Origin: Capsicum annuum
Lineage: Eukaryota > Streptophyta > Magnoliopsida > Solanales > Solanaceae
Reading direction: 5' to 3'
Assembly: GCF_002878395.1 (NCBI RefSeq)
Contig: NC_061118.1
Location: forward strand, 132,497,216-132,561,215
DNA length: 64,000 bases
Of this stretch, positions 33,974 to 46,269 are shown in pieces. The position numbers and the translations under genes were made by a program. The notes below the pieces were generated by a model. It saw only the letters and a list, made by a program, of their open reading frames with translations, ran no database searches and was not told the DNA's origin. The stretch's first letter is position 1; every line of letters starts with the position of its first letter.

Positions 33974-34577
33974 TCCCTAGATTGGCTCCGCTTTAGCATC
34001 GCCTGGGTCATTAAAGCAGCTACCGCTTTAGCTGTTCCATAATCGCTAAAGTGGCTGCACCAGTTTTTTAGTGCACCAACAACTTTTCTAAAAAATGCAA
34101 AGATGCGGATCAATCCCTCGGGATTCATTCGGAATTTCATGCAAGTAAATGAAATATGCTACCGGACTAAATTCAACATTTCAGACTCAATAGCGACATC
34201 ACATTTTTGAAAAAAGATTGTGCCACAAAATTAACCTCCAAGACTTAATTTCACAATTTTCCTAACTACGGGTTTAAATAAGACCCAAAAGCCATAAAAT
34301 CACACCAACCACACTACTAACCTAAAATCAATGTTCTGGATCTGCTGATGTAGTTCATTTTTCCATCCAACATAAAAAATAATAAATGTTGACTAAAGTT
34401 ATCTAAAAGGACTTTTTACTATCAATAAAATCACAAACTTGCACAAATCATTTCGAATCACATCGAGAATCATGCCAATCATCCCTATATCCCAGAAATT
34501 TCACATAGCAATCACGGGGAGGGGTAAAATGGTTTAACCTAATAGAAATAAAAAATTCATTATATCAAGCCCTTACA
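33974..34577 (-). mobile_element. Element A 3' LTR, proximal part
   Basis: It aligns with 42737-43338 of the 5' LTR: CTAGATxGGCTCC, GCxTGGG, AAATCACACCAACCA, AATAATAAATGTTGAC, CATGCCAATCATCCC, and the terminus ATCAAGCxCTTACA. With 19157-21184 it makes a full A LTR. Just inside the terminus (34578 on) the minus strand has a weakly purine-rich GGAGGAACTAG where the polypurine tract should be. Confidence 0.88.
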
Positions 34578-34639
34578 ATATGCATCACTAAAAATCTAGT
34601 TCCTCCTTAAACTAAAGACAAGGGAAATACTGAATCAAC

Positions 34640-35860
34640 AATAAGCTGAGGATAACTACTATGCATGTCAGACTCAACCTCCCAAAGGGCCTCATCTATA
34701 GGTTGATGCCGCACTAGACCTTAACCATCAGAATATCCCTAGAACACAGTCGTTTAATATTCTGGGCTAAAATTGAGATAGGCTTCTCAACAAAGGACAA
34801 TCTCTCGTCTAACTACACTATGTCCAATGAATGACATGATACTCATCCAAAATATAACGCCGAAGCATGGATACATATAAAACTAGAAAAATAGCTAATA
34901 AATTTAAGGGCAATGCTAACTCATAAGCTATCTCTCTAGTAGTCTGAAGAATCTCAAATATTCCAATGTACCAGGGGCTAAGCTTGCCCCTCTTTCCAAA
35001 CCTTATCGCGCCCTTCATGGGTGAAACATGAAGGAAAACTTAATTACCAACACTAATTCTCAAGGAATGAAGTCTATGATTTGCATAACACCTCTGCCTA
35101 CTCTAAGCCACTCAAAGTCTATCTTAAATGACCTAAACTCTATCAAAAAACTCGTGAAACAAGTCTGTACATTGAGGTCTAATATCAGAAACCTTAACAA
35201 AACTAATCAGATAGCGACAAAACCTCAAAAGAAGCCATCTCAACACTAGAATGGTATCTATGATTATGCGCAAACTCTGCCAAAGCTAGATGTCGTTCCT
35301 ACCAACTTCCAATGTCCATAAAACAAGCGTATAGCATACCCTCTAGAACTTGAAAAGTCCACTTTGACTGACCATTCTTCTGGGGATTAAAAGTTTTGCT
35401 AACATCAATAGGGGTACCCAAATCTACCTAAAAAGCTTTCCAAAAATGAGGTGTGAAAACATAACCTCTATCTAAGATAATAGACACTAATACACCATGC
35501 AGACGAACTATTTCAAGAACATAGATATGGACCACCCTTTTAACACTGAAGAAAATTGGAAAAAGGATGAAATAAGCAGATTTGGTCAATTGATCCACAA
35601 TGACCCAAACACTGTTAGAACCGTATGAAGTACGAGGCAACCTAGTCATGAAGTCCATAGTGATTCATTCTCATTTCCATTCAAGAATGTGTAACCTATA
35701 AAGCAAACCACTAGGTCTCAAATGCTCGATCTTCACTTGCTGACAACATACGTAATGAGTTATGAAATTTTCTACATCCTTTCTCATACCACCCTATCAG
35801 TAGTGCTGTCTTAAATCTTGATACATCTTGTTCACTCCTAGATCAATGGAGTACTTAGAA
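34640..35860 (-). pseudogene. Element A integrase and C-terminal tail
   Basis: Read on the minus strand: a decayed zinc finger with KMYQDLRQHYW and CCQQVKIEHLRPSG (about 35840-35700), core start MDFMTRLPRTSYGSNSVWVIVDQLTKSAYF (from 35658), IVRLHGV and a DRG remnant (SIILDRGYVFTPHFW, about 35480-35440), then the C-terminal domain MKGAIRFGKRGKLSPWYIGIFEIL from 35018. A chromodomain-like LSFVEKPISIL stretch lies near 34790. Frameshifts and stops separate every piece. The canonical SDRGxxFT has become LDRGYVFT. Confidence 0.85.
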
Positions 35861-36498
35861 TAATGAGCCTCTTCCTATATCAGTCTCACCTAATCACCTA
35901 GTCTCGGTACACAAACTCGACCTTTAATCCTCAAAACACCATCAAAATTAAGTGAGGCTTTTTTAGCCTCACCACTTTTTACCTTATCCTAGATTACTCT
36001 CAACCCAACATTATTAAACTGATGAGACTGAATTTGTTCGATCAAAGAGGACCTAGCCTATACAAATGTCAAAATACACCCTGGTTTTGAGATATCAAGC
36101 CTAAATTTTTGGTTAGCAAGAGACTGAACCTCTAAGGCCAAGGTCCTCTCTCAGGTCAAAAGGTGTGACAACTACCCATACTAGTTGAATTTTGGCTCAA
36201 GACATTCGTAACCATATTAGCCCTGCCTATATGATAGAGAATAGTAAGGTCATAATCCCTAAGCAACTCAATCTAATGATTCTCCCTCATATTAAGATCT
36301 CATTAAGTAAAGAAATACAGAAGGCTATGATGATCCGAGAAGATTTCATGATGAACTCCATACAAATAGTGTCTCCACAACTTCAAAGCAAATACCACTG
36401 TGCACAACTCTAAATTATGGGTAGGTTAATTTTTCTCATGGTGCTTCAACCGATGAGAAGCATACGAAATTACTTTATCCTCCTGCATCAACACTACT

Positions 36499-37330
36499 CT
36501 AACCCAAAACCAGAAGTATCACAAAAGATGGTAAAAACCACTCCCTCCTAGGAAAAGTCAAGATAGGAGCTAAGGTTAACAAATCCTTAAGATTTTGAAA
36601 GCTCACCTCACAAATATCGAACCACTGAAAGGAAATCTTCTTCTGAGTCAACTTGGTCAAAGAAGCCGCAATAGATGAAAAACCCTCAATAAAGCATTGA
36701 TAGTTGCCTACTAACCCAATAAAGCTACGAATCTCAGTAGGAGAAGTAGGACTAGCCCAATCACGGACCACTGCAATCTTGGTTGGATTGACCATGATAC
36801 CATCCTTGGTCACTGCTTAAACCAAGAAAGAGATAGACTCTAGCCATAAGTCATACTTAGAGAACTTAACTCAACTTCTTATCTCTTAATCTCTGAAGTA
36901 TAATCCACAAATGCTTCTCATGATCGACCTCACTTTTGGAGTAAAATAAGATATCATCAATAAATATAATGACAAAAAAGTTGAGATACAATTAAAACAC
37001 CCGATTCATCAACTCTATGAATGTGGCTGGGGCATTGGTCAACACAAAGGACATTACCATAAACTCATAATGACCATATCGAGTCTGAAAGGCTGTGTTT
37101 AAAGCATCTGAAGCTCTAATCCTCAACCGGTGATACCTGAACCTCAAATCAATCTTTGAGAACACCAAAGCACCCTGAAGATGATCAAACAAATCATCAA
37201 GATGAGAAAGTAGATACTTATTATTAATCGTCACCTTATTTAATTGTTGATAATCAATACACAGACAGATAAACCCATCCTTTTACTTCAAAAAAAAAAC
37301 ATACGCACCCTAAGGTGATATACTATGTTA
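36499..37330 (-). pseudogene. Element A reverse transcriptase and RNase H start
   Basis: On the minus strand the reading includes [46 protein letters not shown] and [11 protein letters not shown] (37234-36992), then in another frame the catalytic FIDDIL box at 36964-36947, and FIGLVGNYQCFIEGFSSIAASLTKLTQK in the thumb (36813-36499) followed by the start of RNase H, which decays further left. Stops at about 37238 and near 36990 break the gene. FGLTNAP has become FVLTNAP. Confidence 0.88.
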
Positions 37331-37339
37331 GATGAATCC

Positions 37340-38000
37340 CTTATCTAACAACTCCTACAACTAGTTCTTCAGATCTTTCAACTCTACTAGGGCCATCCTA
37401 TAAGAAGGAATAGAGATGGGCTTGGTCCCCAGATCAACATTAATAGTGAAGTCAATATCATAAACCGAAGGCATACCAGACAATCCATAGAAAAACATCC
37501 ATGAACTCATGAACAATACAGATAGAATATAAAAGAGACGGTGAGGTAATATTAGTATCATGAATATGGGGCCAAGTAAGTCAATTATCCCTTCACTACC
37601 AAGTGATGAGCTTGAAAAAAGGATATAACTCTTATGGGACCCGAATAAAATGTACCCTTCCAAGCTATCCTTGGAACATCTAGTAAAGCTAAAGACAAAA
37701 TGTTATCATAATAGTCTGGAACAACATGATAAGGAGCCAACCATTCTATACACAAGATAGCATCAAATTCTACCATATCTAGGATGATCAGATCTACCCA
37801 AGTCTTACACCCATCAAAGGTCACAACACAGGATCAGTACACCCAATCCACCACTAAAAAGTCTCTTATAGGGGTAGATACAAGAATAGGCAAAGTAAGA
37901 GGCTTACTAGTAGAATAAAAACTTGAAGCAAACTATGGAGACAAATAGGAGAATGTCTATCCTAGATCAAATAACATAGATGGAAATCTAAAACAAATAG
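37340..38000 (-). pseudogene. Element A aspartic protease region
   Basis: A minus-strand stretch reads STFSYLSP after a lost DPG triplet (about 37950-37930), then VDLIILDMVEFDAILCIEWLAPYH from about 37795, the conserved Dx(M)xxFDxILGMDWL region of gypsy protease with GMD changed to CIE, then ALLDVPRIAWKG and ISFFQA. It continues towards reverse transcriptase with MPSVYDIDFTINVDLGTKPISIPSYRMA near 37470-37385. Broken by several stops. Confidence 0.8.
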
Positions 38001-38214
38001 GAATGATACCTATGATAACAACATCAGAGGACTCTACCTCTGGTCTAGTGGGTATAACATAGCATTGACTAAGTCCACTACCTGACTGAGTAGCCTCGTG
38101 ACCACCATTACGAGTACCACTACCTCTGCCTCGCTTACCTCTAATAGCACCTCTACCTCCTTGAGGGTCACTTTTTACTATCGATACAAGAGTAGGTATG
38201 AAAATTTAATGGGG

Positions 38215-39618
38215 ACAATCTTTGACCGCATGACCAAACTTATCAAACATATAGCAACTGACTCAATTGAAGGAGGTACGACTGAATAAGAGTAACTATC
38301 CTAGGATAACACTCGACTGCTAAAGACTACTGAACAAGAAGACCTACTACCTAAACCTTGCAATGTTGCCTACATTAGTCTACCATAGTACCCATGGAAA
38401 CCTCTAAAATCTCTATCTCGAGAGTTGCGACCACCGAACTCACCCTGATGGTGCACCCTCTTAGTACCTCCCCAAGAAGCTCAAAGAATAGACTTAATTA
38501 TCTTTGCTTGATCCATCATACTCTATTATAATACCCCTAAAACTATCATCTGGGCTGTATCTAACTAAAAAGAAATATGTAATCCTTTCACAAACTCCCA
38601 AATCCTCTTAGACTCGATGGTAATATTGATAAAATAATATATAGACAAGACATAGAGATGTTCCTCAAACTCGGTAACAGTCATGGATCCCTTATCTAAG
38701 TGATTAAACTCCTCTCTTCTCTAATCCCTAAAACTGTGTGGTATAAACCTATCCAAAAAGTCCTCAGCAAACTGATCCCAAGTCATCTCTAGCAAGCCAA
38801 GAGGTCTATATCTGATAAGTGACCTCCACCAATCCCTGGCTATATCTCTCAATTGGTAGGTAGTATAAGCAATCCCATACGACTCAAGCGACCCAAGGTT
38901 ATGTAACTTCTCCCGATAGCCAATTGAGAACACGTAGGCATTTTCTCCATAACACCACTAAACTTGGGTGGACCCAAGTGAATAAATCTCTTAAACCACT
39001 TTTGATCCTCAAAAGACATAACTATACCCATAGTAATAGGGGACATGGTAAATCTGCCCGACTGTGATCCCACAAGAGGGGGTAATATAGATGAAGTTGA
39101 ACTCTTAATCTCAAAATACCATACTTGGATACTGGAACATAAGGAGGAACAACACAACAATTCTATGGAGTACTATAAGCAGATGTTGAAACCACTGGAG
39201 GAACCACACTTTGAGCTAGAGTAACACCCTAGGCAGGATTTGGAAGATTTATAGGTACAACACTTAGAGCTAGAAGAAATTCATTAGTAGACTCTAGTTC
39301 TAATGGAAGTGCAATACTCAGTGTTTGGGGAACATTGGTACACTCAAAGGGAGACCTTCCAAATAAGTCAGAAAATAAATCAATAACCCCTCCAAAATTA
39401 GGGTAGAACTCTAAGTAACCTGAGTAGGTCATACATTTCTATCATGCTCAACCTGAGGCTTAGAGGAGAACCCTCTAGTAATACCTATGGAAGAGGCAGA
39501 TCCTCGAACCCTTCCTCTACCTTGGGCTTGCTAATGACTCATAAATCATCTCCTAGACCGAGCTCTCTCCTCGAGCAATGGCAACATCCCTAGCCTTATA
39601 GGATCTAGTCCTCATCAT
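38215..39618 (-). pseudogene. Element A gag
   Basis: The likely start is an ATG at 39618 (MMRTRSYKARD) 203 bases downstream of the LTR edge on the minus strand. The capsid core is in 38933-38721: YQLRDIARDWWRSLIRYRPLG then MTWDQFAEDFLDRFIP, the Retrotrans_gag pattern. A CCHC knuckle lies at 38256-38215 as CYMFDKFGHAVKDC, where the second Cys of CxxC has become Phe. Many stops and at least two frame changes (for example between 39160-38849 and 38933-38721). Confidence 0.82.
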
Positions 39619-39820
39619 TTATGTAGAAAAAAATAAAATACAACTTAGAATTATAAGGTATAAAGGTACACATGATAATTCACAAAATAAAAAAGTTTCC
39701 TAAAGATATCTTATGGCCTCTCTAAGAAAGATATTGACATTTACATACTGATCTGTGAGACCCTACTAGATACCCTATTTAACACTGATAAGATCGATGA
39801 ACCTGACTATTCTGTTAATT

Positions 39821-42800
39821 TGTCACAACCTAAAAACTAAGGGTCATGATAGCACTTGTCGTGGCTAAGCCTTGACAAGTAAGCCAATCACCCAAATTGA
39901 TACATAAATATGAAAACATAATACAAATCCGAAGGCGATACTTCTAGAGTAAAGTCAGACCATACATTACAATTATACTGAAAGTCTAATCAATAATAAA
40001 TACCATAAATTATCCCAAAACTTGGTGTAAAAGTGTAAAAACAATCTACGTACAACTCAAAGTCTGAAAATATGATTGATAATCTAAAGAAACCACAAGT
40101 CTATCTCTAAATACAAAATAAGTCATAAAATAGATAGGATGAGGTCAGAGGTAGACTTGGGAAACATAAAGCAACCCCTTTCTTGAATGTATAAAAAATT
40201 ACTGCCCAAACTTGGCTGTCACACCATACGCTCGCACCTAGATCTGTATCGAAAGGGCCTAGTTGAAATAAGTATGGTCCATATAGACTCAGTAGGTATC
40301 ATATACTGACAGAGCAAAGTAGAAAATAAGGTATATAAATACACACTATAATCATATCACATGCAATTAGAAAATATCCCAAATAGTAGCTCACACCGTC
40401 TCCACTAACAGTTCTAAATATATATCACATAAGCAAGAATAGGTACATAGAAAAACAAAATAGACATACTTCAAATAAAATATAGAAACAAAATGCTGAA
40501 GATGCATAAATGAATGAAATGCAATAAGGATGATAATGATGATGATGCGATATGATCGAGGTTATCGCAAAACTCTGTATACACCTACTGAATATCTGTG
40601 CTTCTAGAAAGGACCCATGGGGGGTTTAGAACCCATCTACAATCTCAATACTTAATCCTAGTCTCACTATCATATCTCTTCTTTGACTCATGGTCTACGG
40701 TAGAGGGTTTTATAAAAGCATCACTTTTTGTCAAAAATAAGCATTTTCATAATGGAACCAATATCTCATGAATGTATGTATAATAAGAGGATGTAATACT
40801 CATTACCAAACAAGAATAAGGATCTCAAATCCAACTAATATACACGCACGTGAGCGCAAAAATCCACTCAATAGGTCAACCATCCATGATTCAATTTAAG
40901 CCATGTACTATTAGAGTGAAATATGCAAGTAATATCACATTAACCCCAACTTAGGCATTTTTATGTCATAAATCCAACAACATTAGATAAGACTCCTACA
41001 CGAGCAACACATAGAAATTATCATATCAAAATACCAATAACACAAGCCCTCACATGGGCACACTACAGTAATAACATTAATTCCATGATTAATTCCATGT
41101 CTCTAAACATATTGCAGAAGGTTGGATGAAGTGGAGGCTCACCTCAAGAGTGCTGTGTGATAATAAGGTTCTCTTAAAGCTTAAAGACAAGTTCTATAGA
41201 GTGTCAGTTCGTTCGGCCATGCTGTATGCTGCGGAGTGTTTGCCAGTCAAGAACTCCCACATCCAAAAATTAAAGGTAGCAGAAATGAAAATGTTGCATT
41301 GGATGTGTGGAATTACTAGAGAAAATAGAGTTAGGAATAAGATTATCTGGGTGAAGATGGGAGTGACTTCGGTGGAGGACAAGATGCGGAAGAAAGGCTG
41401 AGATGGTTTGGGCATGTGATGAGGAGAGGCATGGATACCCCAGTTCGTAGGTGTGAGAAGCTAGCTTTGGATGGTTTGAGGAGGAGTAGAGGTAGGTTGA
41501 AGAAATACTGGAGAGAAGTGATTAGGCAAGACATGGAGCTGTTACAGCTTTCTGAAGTCATGACTCTAGATAGGAAGATGTGAAGGTCACGGATTAGGGT
41601 AGAAGGTTAATGTGTGTGTGGGTTATAGCTAGTAGTTAGGGAGCTGGTGTAGCCGGCTTAGTAATCTTACGACTGTGCTCACTGGTAGGAGTCATTAGTG
41701 TATGCTTCTACGAGGGGGTGGCCTTTTATTATTTCTTATTTACTGTTTTTTACTTTTGTATTGCTCTGATTTTCATGGCTCTCTTAGCTCTATTTGTATT
41801 ATTTCTCATTTTGTATCTTGGTTATGCCATCCATTCTGCTTCAGGTATTACTATGACCGTGTTAGTTATTCTTGATCTTGAGCCGGGGGACTATCGGAAA
41901 CAACCTCTCTAGTTTTTTGGAAGTAGCGGTGTGGACTGCGTATATTTTACCCTCCCCAAACCCCACTTGATGGGAATTCACTGGGTTATTTATTGTTGTT
42001 GTTGTCCATGATTAATACCCAAACCCATAACATGCTTTTATATCAACATTAACTACCCAACATAATCTAAAAAAGTTACGCTATAACCTACCTTGAAGAG
42101 ATGAAATCTGACCCAAAACACTTTAACCCAGAGTCTTCCCCTCTCGGACGACCTTGGAATCAACTAAAACATACAAGTATAGAATCTAAGAAATAAAAGA
42201 AAGCAAATAATATCCAATTACCTATTTTCGATTCGGGGTCAAATGGACCCATGAAATGGATTTTCAAAAAGAATGGGTAAAACTAAAATATTTGTATATA
42301 ATAAATTTACCCATGATTTAAAGAAGCCATAGGAGAAAAACCAAGTGAAAGCAGGTTGAAAATGTGGTTTAAATTGAAGAAATACTATTTTAGGACTTTC
42401 GGGTTAAAACTCCCAAATTCCACTTTTGGAAACACGAAATTACGAGGTTTAGATAACAAGAATCGAAGTAAAATAATTGAATAGTGATGATTTATAGCTT
42501 ACCTAAGCTTGAAAATAGAAGGAATCCATCAAAATCCTCTCAATCCAAAGCTCAAAGTCCCAAAAATCAAAGACAAACCAAGAAAGAAGGTTTTTATAAT
42601 GAACTAGTGCTGACCACTATAACAGACACCACTTTAGCTGGGGTCGACCACTAAAGTAGTTTGGCCTTATAAGGGTTGACCACAAGAGCAGTGGAGTCTG
42701 CTAATGCGATCAGGGTTTACTTTAGCAATACCTGACTACCTAGATAGGCTCCACTTTAGCGGTGCCTGGGCTAGTAAAGTGGCTGCCGCTTTAGAGGTCC

Positions 42801-43338
42801 CATGGTTGCTAAACCAACTGCACTAGGTTTTCGATTCACCAACAAATTTGCTAAAAATGCAAAGTTACAAATCAAGCCTTTGGGATTCGTTCGAAATCCT
42901 GTGCAACAAACAAAATATACTACTAGACTAAATTCAATGTTCCAGCCTTAATGAAGACATCAAATTTTTAAAAAGAGGTCGGTTTTGTAAATATATTCCC
43001 CGAGACCTAATTTTACATTTTTCATAACCGAGTGTCAAAATGAGATCCAAAATCCATAAAATCACACCAACCATGCTATCAACCTAAAATTGATATTTTG
43101 GATCTACTGGCACAGCCTGTTTTACCATCCGATATACTGAATAATAAATGTTGACCAAAGTCAACGAAGAGGCCTTTTAACTATCTAAAGAACTACAAAC
43201 TCGAATAAATCATTTCAGATTGGATCGGGAACCATGCCAATCATCCCATACCCCAGAAACATCATGTATCAACCATAGAAAGAGGTACATTGGTCAAAAC
43301 ATATAAAAATTAAAAATTCATAGAATCAAGCTCTTACA
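39821..43338 (-). mobile_element. Element A 5' LTR, carrying a LINE insertion
   Basis: It runs from the TGTCACAACC edge at 39821 to CTCTTACA at 43338. On the minus strand the LTR end GGTTGTGACA is followed by AATTAACAGAATAGTC, a decayed primer site. It aligns with both pieces of the 3' LTR. Removing the LINE and one target duplication (923 bases) leaves about 2.6 kb. A GCTTTAGxGG word cluster (42610-42830) lies upstream of a minus-strand TTATAAAAACC box at about 42600-42588. Confidence 0.9.
41094..42004 (+). mobile_element. RTE-type LINE insertion in the A LTR, with 12-base target duplication
   Basis: The 5'-truncated LINE is bounded by TCCATGATTAAT at 41082-41093 and again at 42005-42016. 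From 41126 it reads MKWRLTSRVLCDNKVLLKLKDKF, SVRSAMLYAAECLPVKNSHIQKLKVAEMKML and [14 protein letters not shown], then after a frameshift near 41395 [19 protein letters not shown] and [12 protein letters not shown]. The 3' untranslated part ends GAGCCGGGGGACTATCGG, then TGGACTGCGTATATTTTACCCTCCCC and a TTGTTG tail. The undisturbed site is present in the other A LTR at about 20465-20480. Confidence 0.93.
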
Positions 43339-43343
43339 CTAAT
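43339..43343. repeat. Target-site duplication of element A, right copy (CTAAT)
   Basis: CTAAT directly after the LTR terminus at 43338 repeats 19152-19156 exactly. Confidence 0.9.
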
Positions 43344-43801
43344 ACCGATTTCATTAAGACCTCATTTTACAAATGTCTATTTCATGCCTTACATATTTAG
43401 TACATTCTTTCATTCTAACGTCCCTCATAGGGTGCATTGTATTTCATGCTCCAGGTACATTCAATCATCTAGTAGAACTCTCCAATAGAAGCATAGGATA
43501 CTCAACATTAGTTGGTGAGCTTCAGGTTGATTCAGGGTTTTACCAAGTCTTTGGCCTATATTTTAAGAGTGGTATATACGGATTCCATTAGAGACTTTGT
43601 AGACATTGTAAAGTTGTTGCATTTATTTGTAGTGTCCCTTATCATATGTACTGGTTTGATTAATTGGCTAGTTTTGTATTTATGTATAGCTTCTTCTCTA
43701 TAATACTGATTGCATAGTAGTCTATTTTCTCATCATAGGTCACTTGTAAGGCATGTGTTCATACGATACTTGTCAGCCTCACACAAGGTTGGGGTATGAC
43801 A
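43344..43801 (+). mobile_element. Gypsy LTR 'D', right part
   Basis: It continues LTR D where 19151 stops. It matches 32560-33056 of the C LTR: TATTTAGTACAT, ACGTxCCTCA, CAGGTACATT, TGGTGAGCTxCAGGTTGATTC and the end GGTTGGGGTATGACA. Its end marks the LTR/internal boundary of element D. Confidence 0.87.
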
Positions 43802-43805
43802 AAAT

Positions 43806-43817
43806 TTGCATCAAAGC
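43806..43817 (+). other. Decayed primer-binding site of element D
   Basis: TTGCATCAAAGC, 4 bases past the LTR end, matches the tRNA-Met site TGGTATCAGAGC at 9 of 12 positions, and the following TTCATCCTAGGG parallels GGTCGTCCTAGGG after the C primer site. So D is a 5' LTR and not a solo LTR. Confidence 0.65.
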
Positions 43818-44570
43818 AGTTCATCCTAGGGATTCTATAAAGCCATGTATAGTAGAGCCTTACTTATAAATGTCTTGTGTGCCATATTTATAATTAAGGG
43901 GCTAGTTTGATATTTAGGAAATGTGACCTTCTTTCATAATTCAGATCTTGCTATAGAGCGATGTTAAGAGGTATATTTCTACTCATACTTTGAGGTATAT
44001 TATCAGATTATGCTTGCTACAACTAAGGTCAAGGGAGGCCAAATAGCCAACACTAGTATTTACCAAGAGACAACCTACCAAAAAGGGTTTTAACTTACCA
44101 AAATTTAGACTAGGGTGGGCCCATTTAGTTTGACACCCCATTTCACAATGGAAAGGATTACATGTTTTAATGTGTTATTTGTATCTAAAGTTGCATTTGT
44201 ACCATTTTTGTCACATTGGTTCAATTAGGTGCGATATAAACTGGTTATTCATATGCTCACATAATAAATGGTTACTTAGTCACTGGGATGGGTTGTATCA
44301 TTCATTGTACAACTTCTTAGGATGTGATTGAGTCTTGAACTTGAGATTTCCTTCACGTAACTCCTCTAATAGTTATAGGATCAAATCTTATGGAATACAT
44401 TTAGTACTTCATTAGTAATATATATAGAGTCTTTCGGGATACACATGTATTAGAAATAGAAGTGGCTAAACCAGTTTTGTATTAGTTGAAAGAGGACAGT
44501 AGCATAATTTGGTAGTTGACTGTATTAGCGTAAGGTAGACAAGGAAATCAAGTACAAGTGAACAAATGGT
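43818..44570 (+). other. Element D leader remnant and unresolved boundary
   Basis: The first ~300 bases follow the D primer site and may include the start of gag near 44018, but no gag motif can be read. Somewhere between about 44110 and 44700 the text changes to the minus-strand LTR of element E. I cannot place that boundary because E has only one LTR in the window. Confidence 0.45.
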
Positions 44571-45887
44571 ACTTTATGCTATTGATATATAGTTAGCTGC
44601 AAGAATCGGAGGTATCAAGGAACCAGGGAATTCCCCGACCCCACATCAATCCTGGATATAAAATATATCAATAGCGTGAACCATGCACAAAGTCATTTAG
44701 ACCAACCCTTACGTTGGCAAACGTAAGTTTCTAGTGTTAGTCATTCGAGACCCACACCTGTATGGCTTAGCTATATAACCCCCATCAAGACCAATTAAAA
44801 ATAATGTTCACTTAACCCATTCATTAGACAAGGAATGATACATTAAAGCACACTACGGTATCGTCATATCATTTAGCTTGCAAGCTCATAATTATGCCAT
44901 TACAATTTCATTGATGTGGGGGAATGCCTAGACCCTCTTTGTTAAATAAATCTAAACATAGCCAAAAAGGCTTTCAAAATCCATGTTCATTGTATAACCA
45001 TTTATGCAATAGTATAGGTGAGTAAGTCAAACCAAGTGACAATTTCAACAATTCAAAGCCATTTACAAAAGTGAGTTGAGGGTATACAATTGTTTAAAAC
45101 CAATTTCCAAGTTCAAAACATCAATTTAGGGCATTACCTCCACCCCCATTCCAATTCCCATACCCATGAACCCCGTTAATTTGTAAACATTCAATTCAAA
45201 GCATGAATAACTCATGAAAACTATCGAAAAAACATTCAAGGATCAACCATTTCAAAACCCTCAACCCATGTCAAAACTCACATTCAAATCCATACTATTA
45301 AACCATTTAAAATACATTCTTTTCACAAAATAAGATTTGGGGAAGAGTAACTACCTAAAAGTACAGAGAATTATGAAAAAAAATCAACCCTTAAGCCCTT
45401 AGATAACCAACTTCTAGATACCTTAGCTTGTTCTTGCCTTAGGGATTTAGGAGAGTTTGAGAGGGTGTTTGAGATTGATAAAAGTTAGAAATAATGTGTC
45501 TAAGGTGTTTTATGTACGTGGGGTCTAAGTGGGTAAAGAGGAAAATGTCCAAAGTGCCCCTAATTAAAAGCTGAAAAATTATCGGCAGTGACTACAGGTC
45601 ACTGTACGATGGGTAAAGTGACCCTATGACTCATATGGTCTAAGTCATAATTAAGACAGAAACTTTTGAGTATACATTGGTCACCCTACGATTGGTATCT
45701 TATGACTCGTATAGATTCTTTAAGACTCGTAACCCCCTAGCTGTAGTCACAATAGAAACTTCATGGTCTGGCAAAGATTGGGGTTCTACGAACCGTTATG
45801 ACTCCCTACGACTCGTAGGGAGAGACTTTGTCTAGTGAGTAAGCTCATAGACTAGTAATTTTCAATGACCAAATCCGAGTTGTTTCA
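44571..45887 (-). mobile_element. Element E 3' LTR (left edge uncertain)
   Basis: The right edge is firm: on the minus strand the polypurine tract CTAAGGGGGAGAA (45899-45887) is followed by TGAAACAACTCGG. Going left, the LTR has a cluster of TACGACTCGTA-type words (45590-45830), among them the 21-base palindrome CTCCCTACGA-C-TCGTAGGGAG at 45802-45822. A minus-strand ACATAAAAC box lies at about 45518-45508, and a CTTACGTT-GGCA-AACGTAAG hairpin at 44708-44727. The left edge cannot be aligned to a partner. Confidence 0.7.
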
Positions 45888-46018
45888 TTCTCCCCCTTAG
45901 GATCATTCATCCTCGAATGGTGAGTCAATGGGTCCATTAGAACGATTTGATACAGAGTACAACCACACTTACCTTTAACAAAGACAGAAAACCAAGATGT
46001 TAGGAAAATACACACACC

Positions 46019-46213
46019 TCAAGTACGATTATCTAAAGCCGAAAACAAGAATAGATATTTAGACTTCATGTCCTCTTCGTATTCCCAAGTAGCTTCTTCG
46101 ATCTTGTGGTTCCTCCATTCAAATTTCACCAAAGCCACATCCTTAGTCCTCAGACGATGGACTTGCCTATCAAAAATTTTCACCGGGACTTCCTCATAGG
46201 ATAAGAAATCCAA
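46019..46213 (-). pseudogene. Element E chromodomain-like C-terminus
   Basis: On the minus strand MDFLSYEEVPVKIFDRQVHRLRTKDV then FEWRNHKIEEATWEYEEDMKSKY, parallel to the tail of element C (SYEEIPIAILDRQ... WRNQ). This is the end of the integrase protein; in chromoviruses this extension is a chromodomain thought to guide integration. It is followed by the polypurine tract and 3' LTR. Confidence 0.82.
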
Positions 46214-46269
46214 AACACCAACAGTTTATAAAGGAACAATCAAAGAAGGATCACCCACACACTTCCTCA

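Larger units (their letters stand above)
19157..43338 (-). mobile_element. Gypsy element 'A' (minus strand) including nested insertions
   Basis: The element reads on the minus strand from 43338 to 19157. It has a 5' LTR at 39821-43338 (carrying a LINE), gag-pol remnants between 34578 and 39820, and a 3' LTR made of 34577-33974 and 21184-19157, the two pieces being separated by element B. Termini are TGTAAG...GTGACA, and a perfect 5-base duplication CTAAT flanks it. Without insertions the LTRs are about 2.6 kb each and the internal region 5.2 kb. The domain order protease, reverse transcriptase, RNase H, integrase is that of Ty3/gypsy; the LTR start TGTAA and the C-terminal extension after integrase suggest a Tekay/Del-like chromovirus (inference). 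Confidence 0.88.

Noticed and set aside
43802..43900. Treating LTR D as a solo LTR
   Set aside because: The left flank is AAGAG, but the bases after 43801 do not repeat it, and a decayed primer site follows, so D is a 5' LTR with internal sequence.
44708..44727. Rho-independent terminator-like hairpin CTTACGTT-GGCA-AACGTAAG
   Set aside because: It is in a plant retrotransposon LTR, not in a bacterial operon, and there is no T tract; noted only as part of the E LTR.
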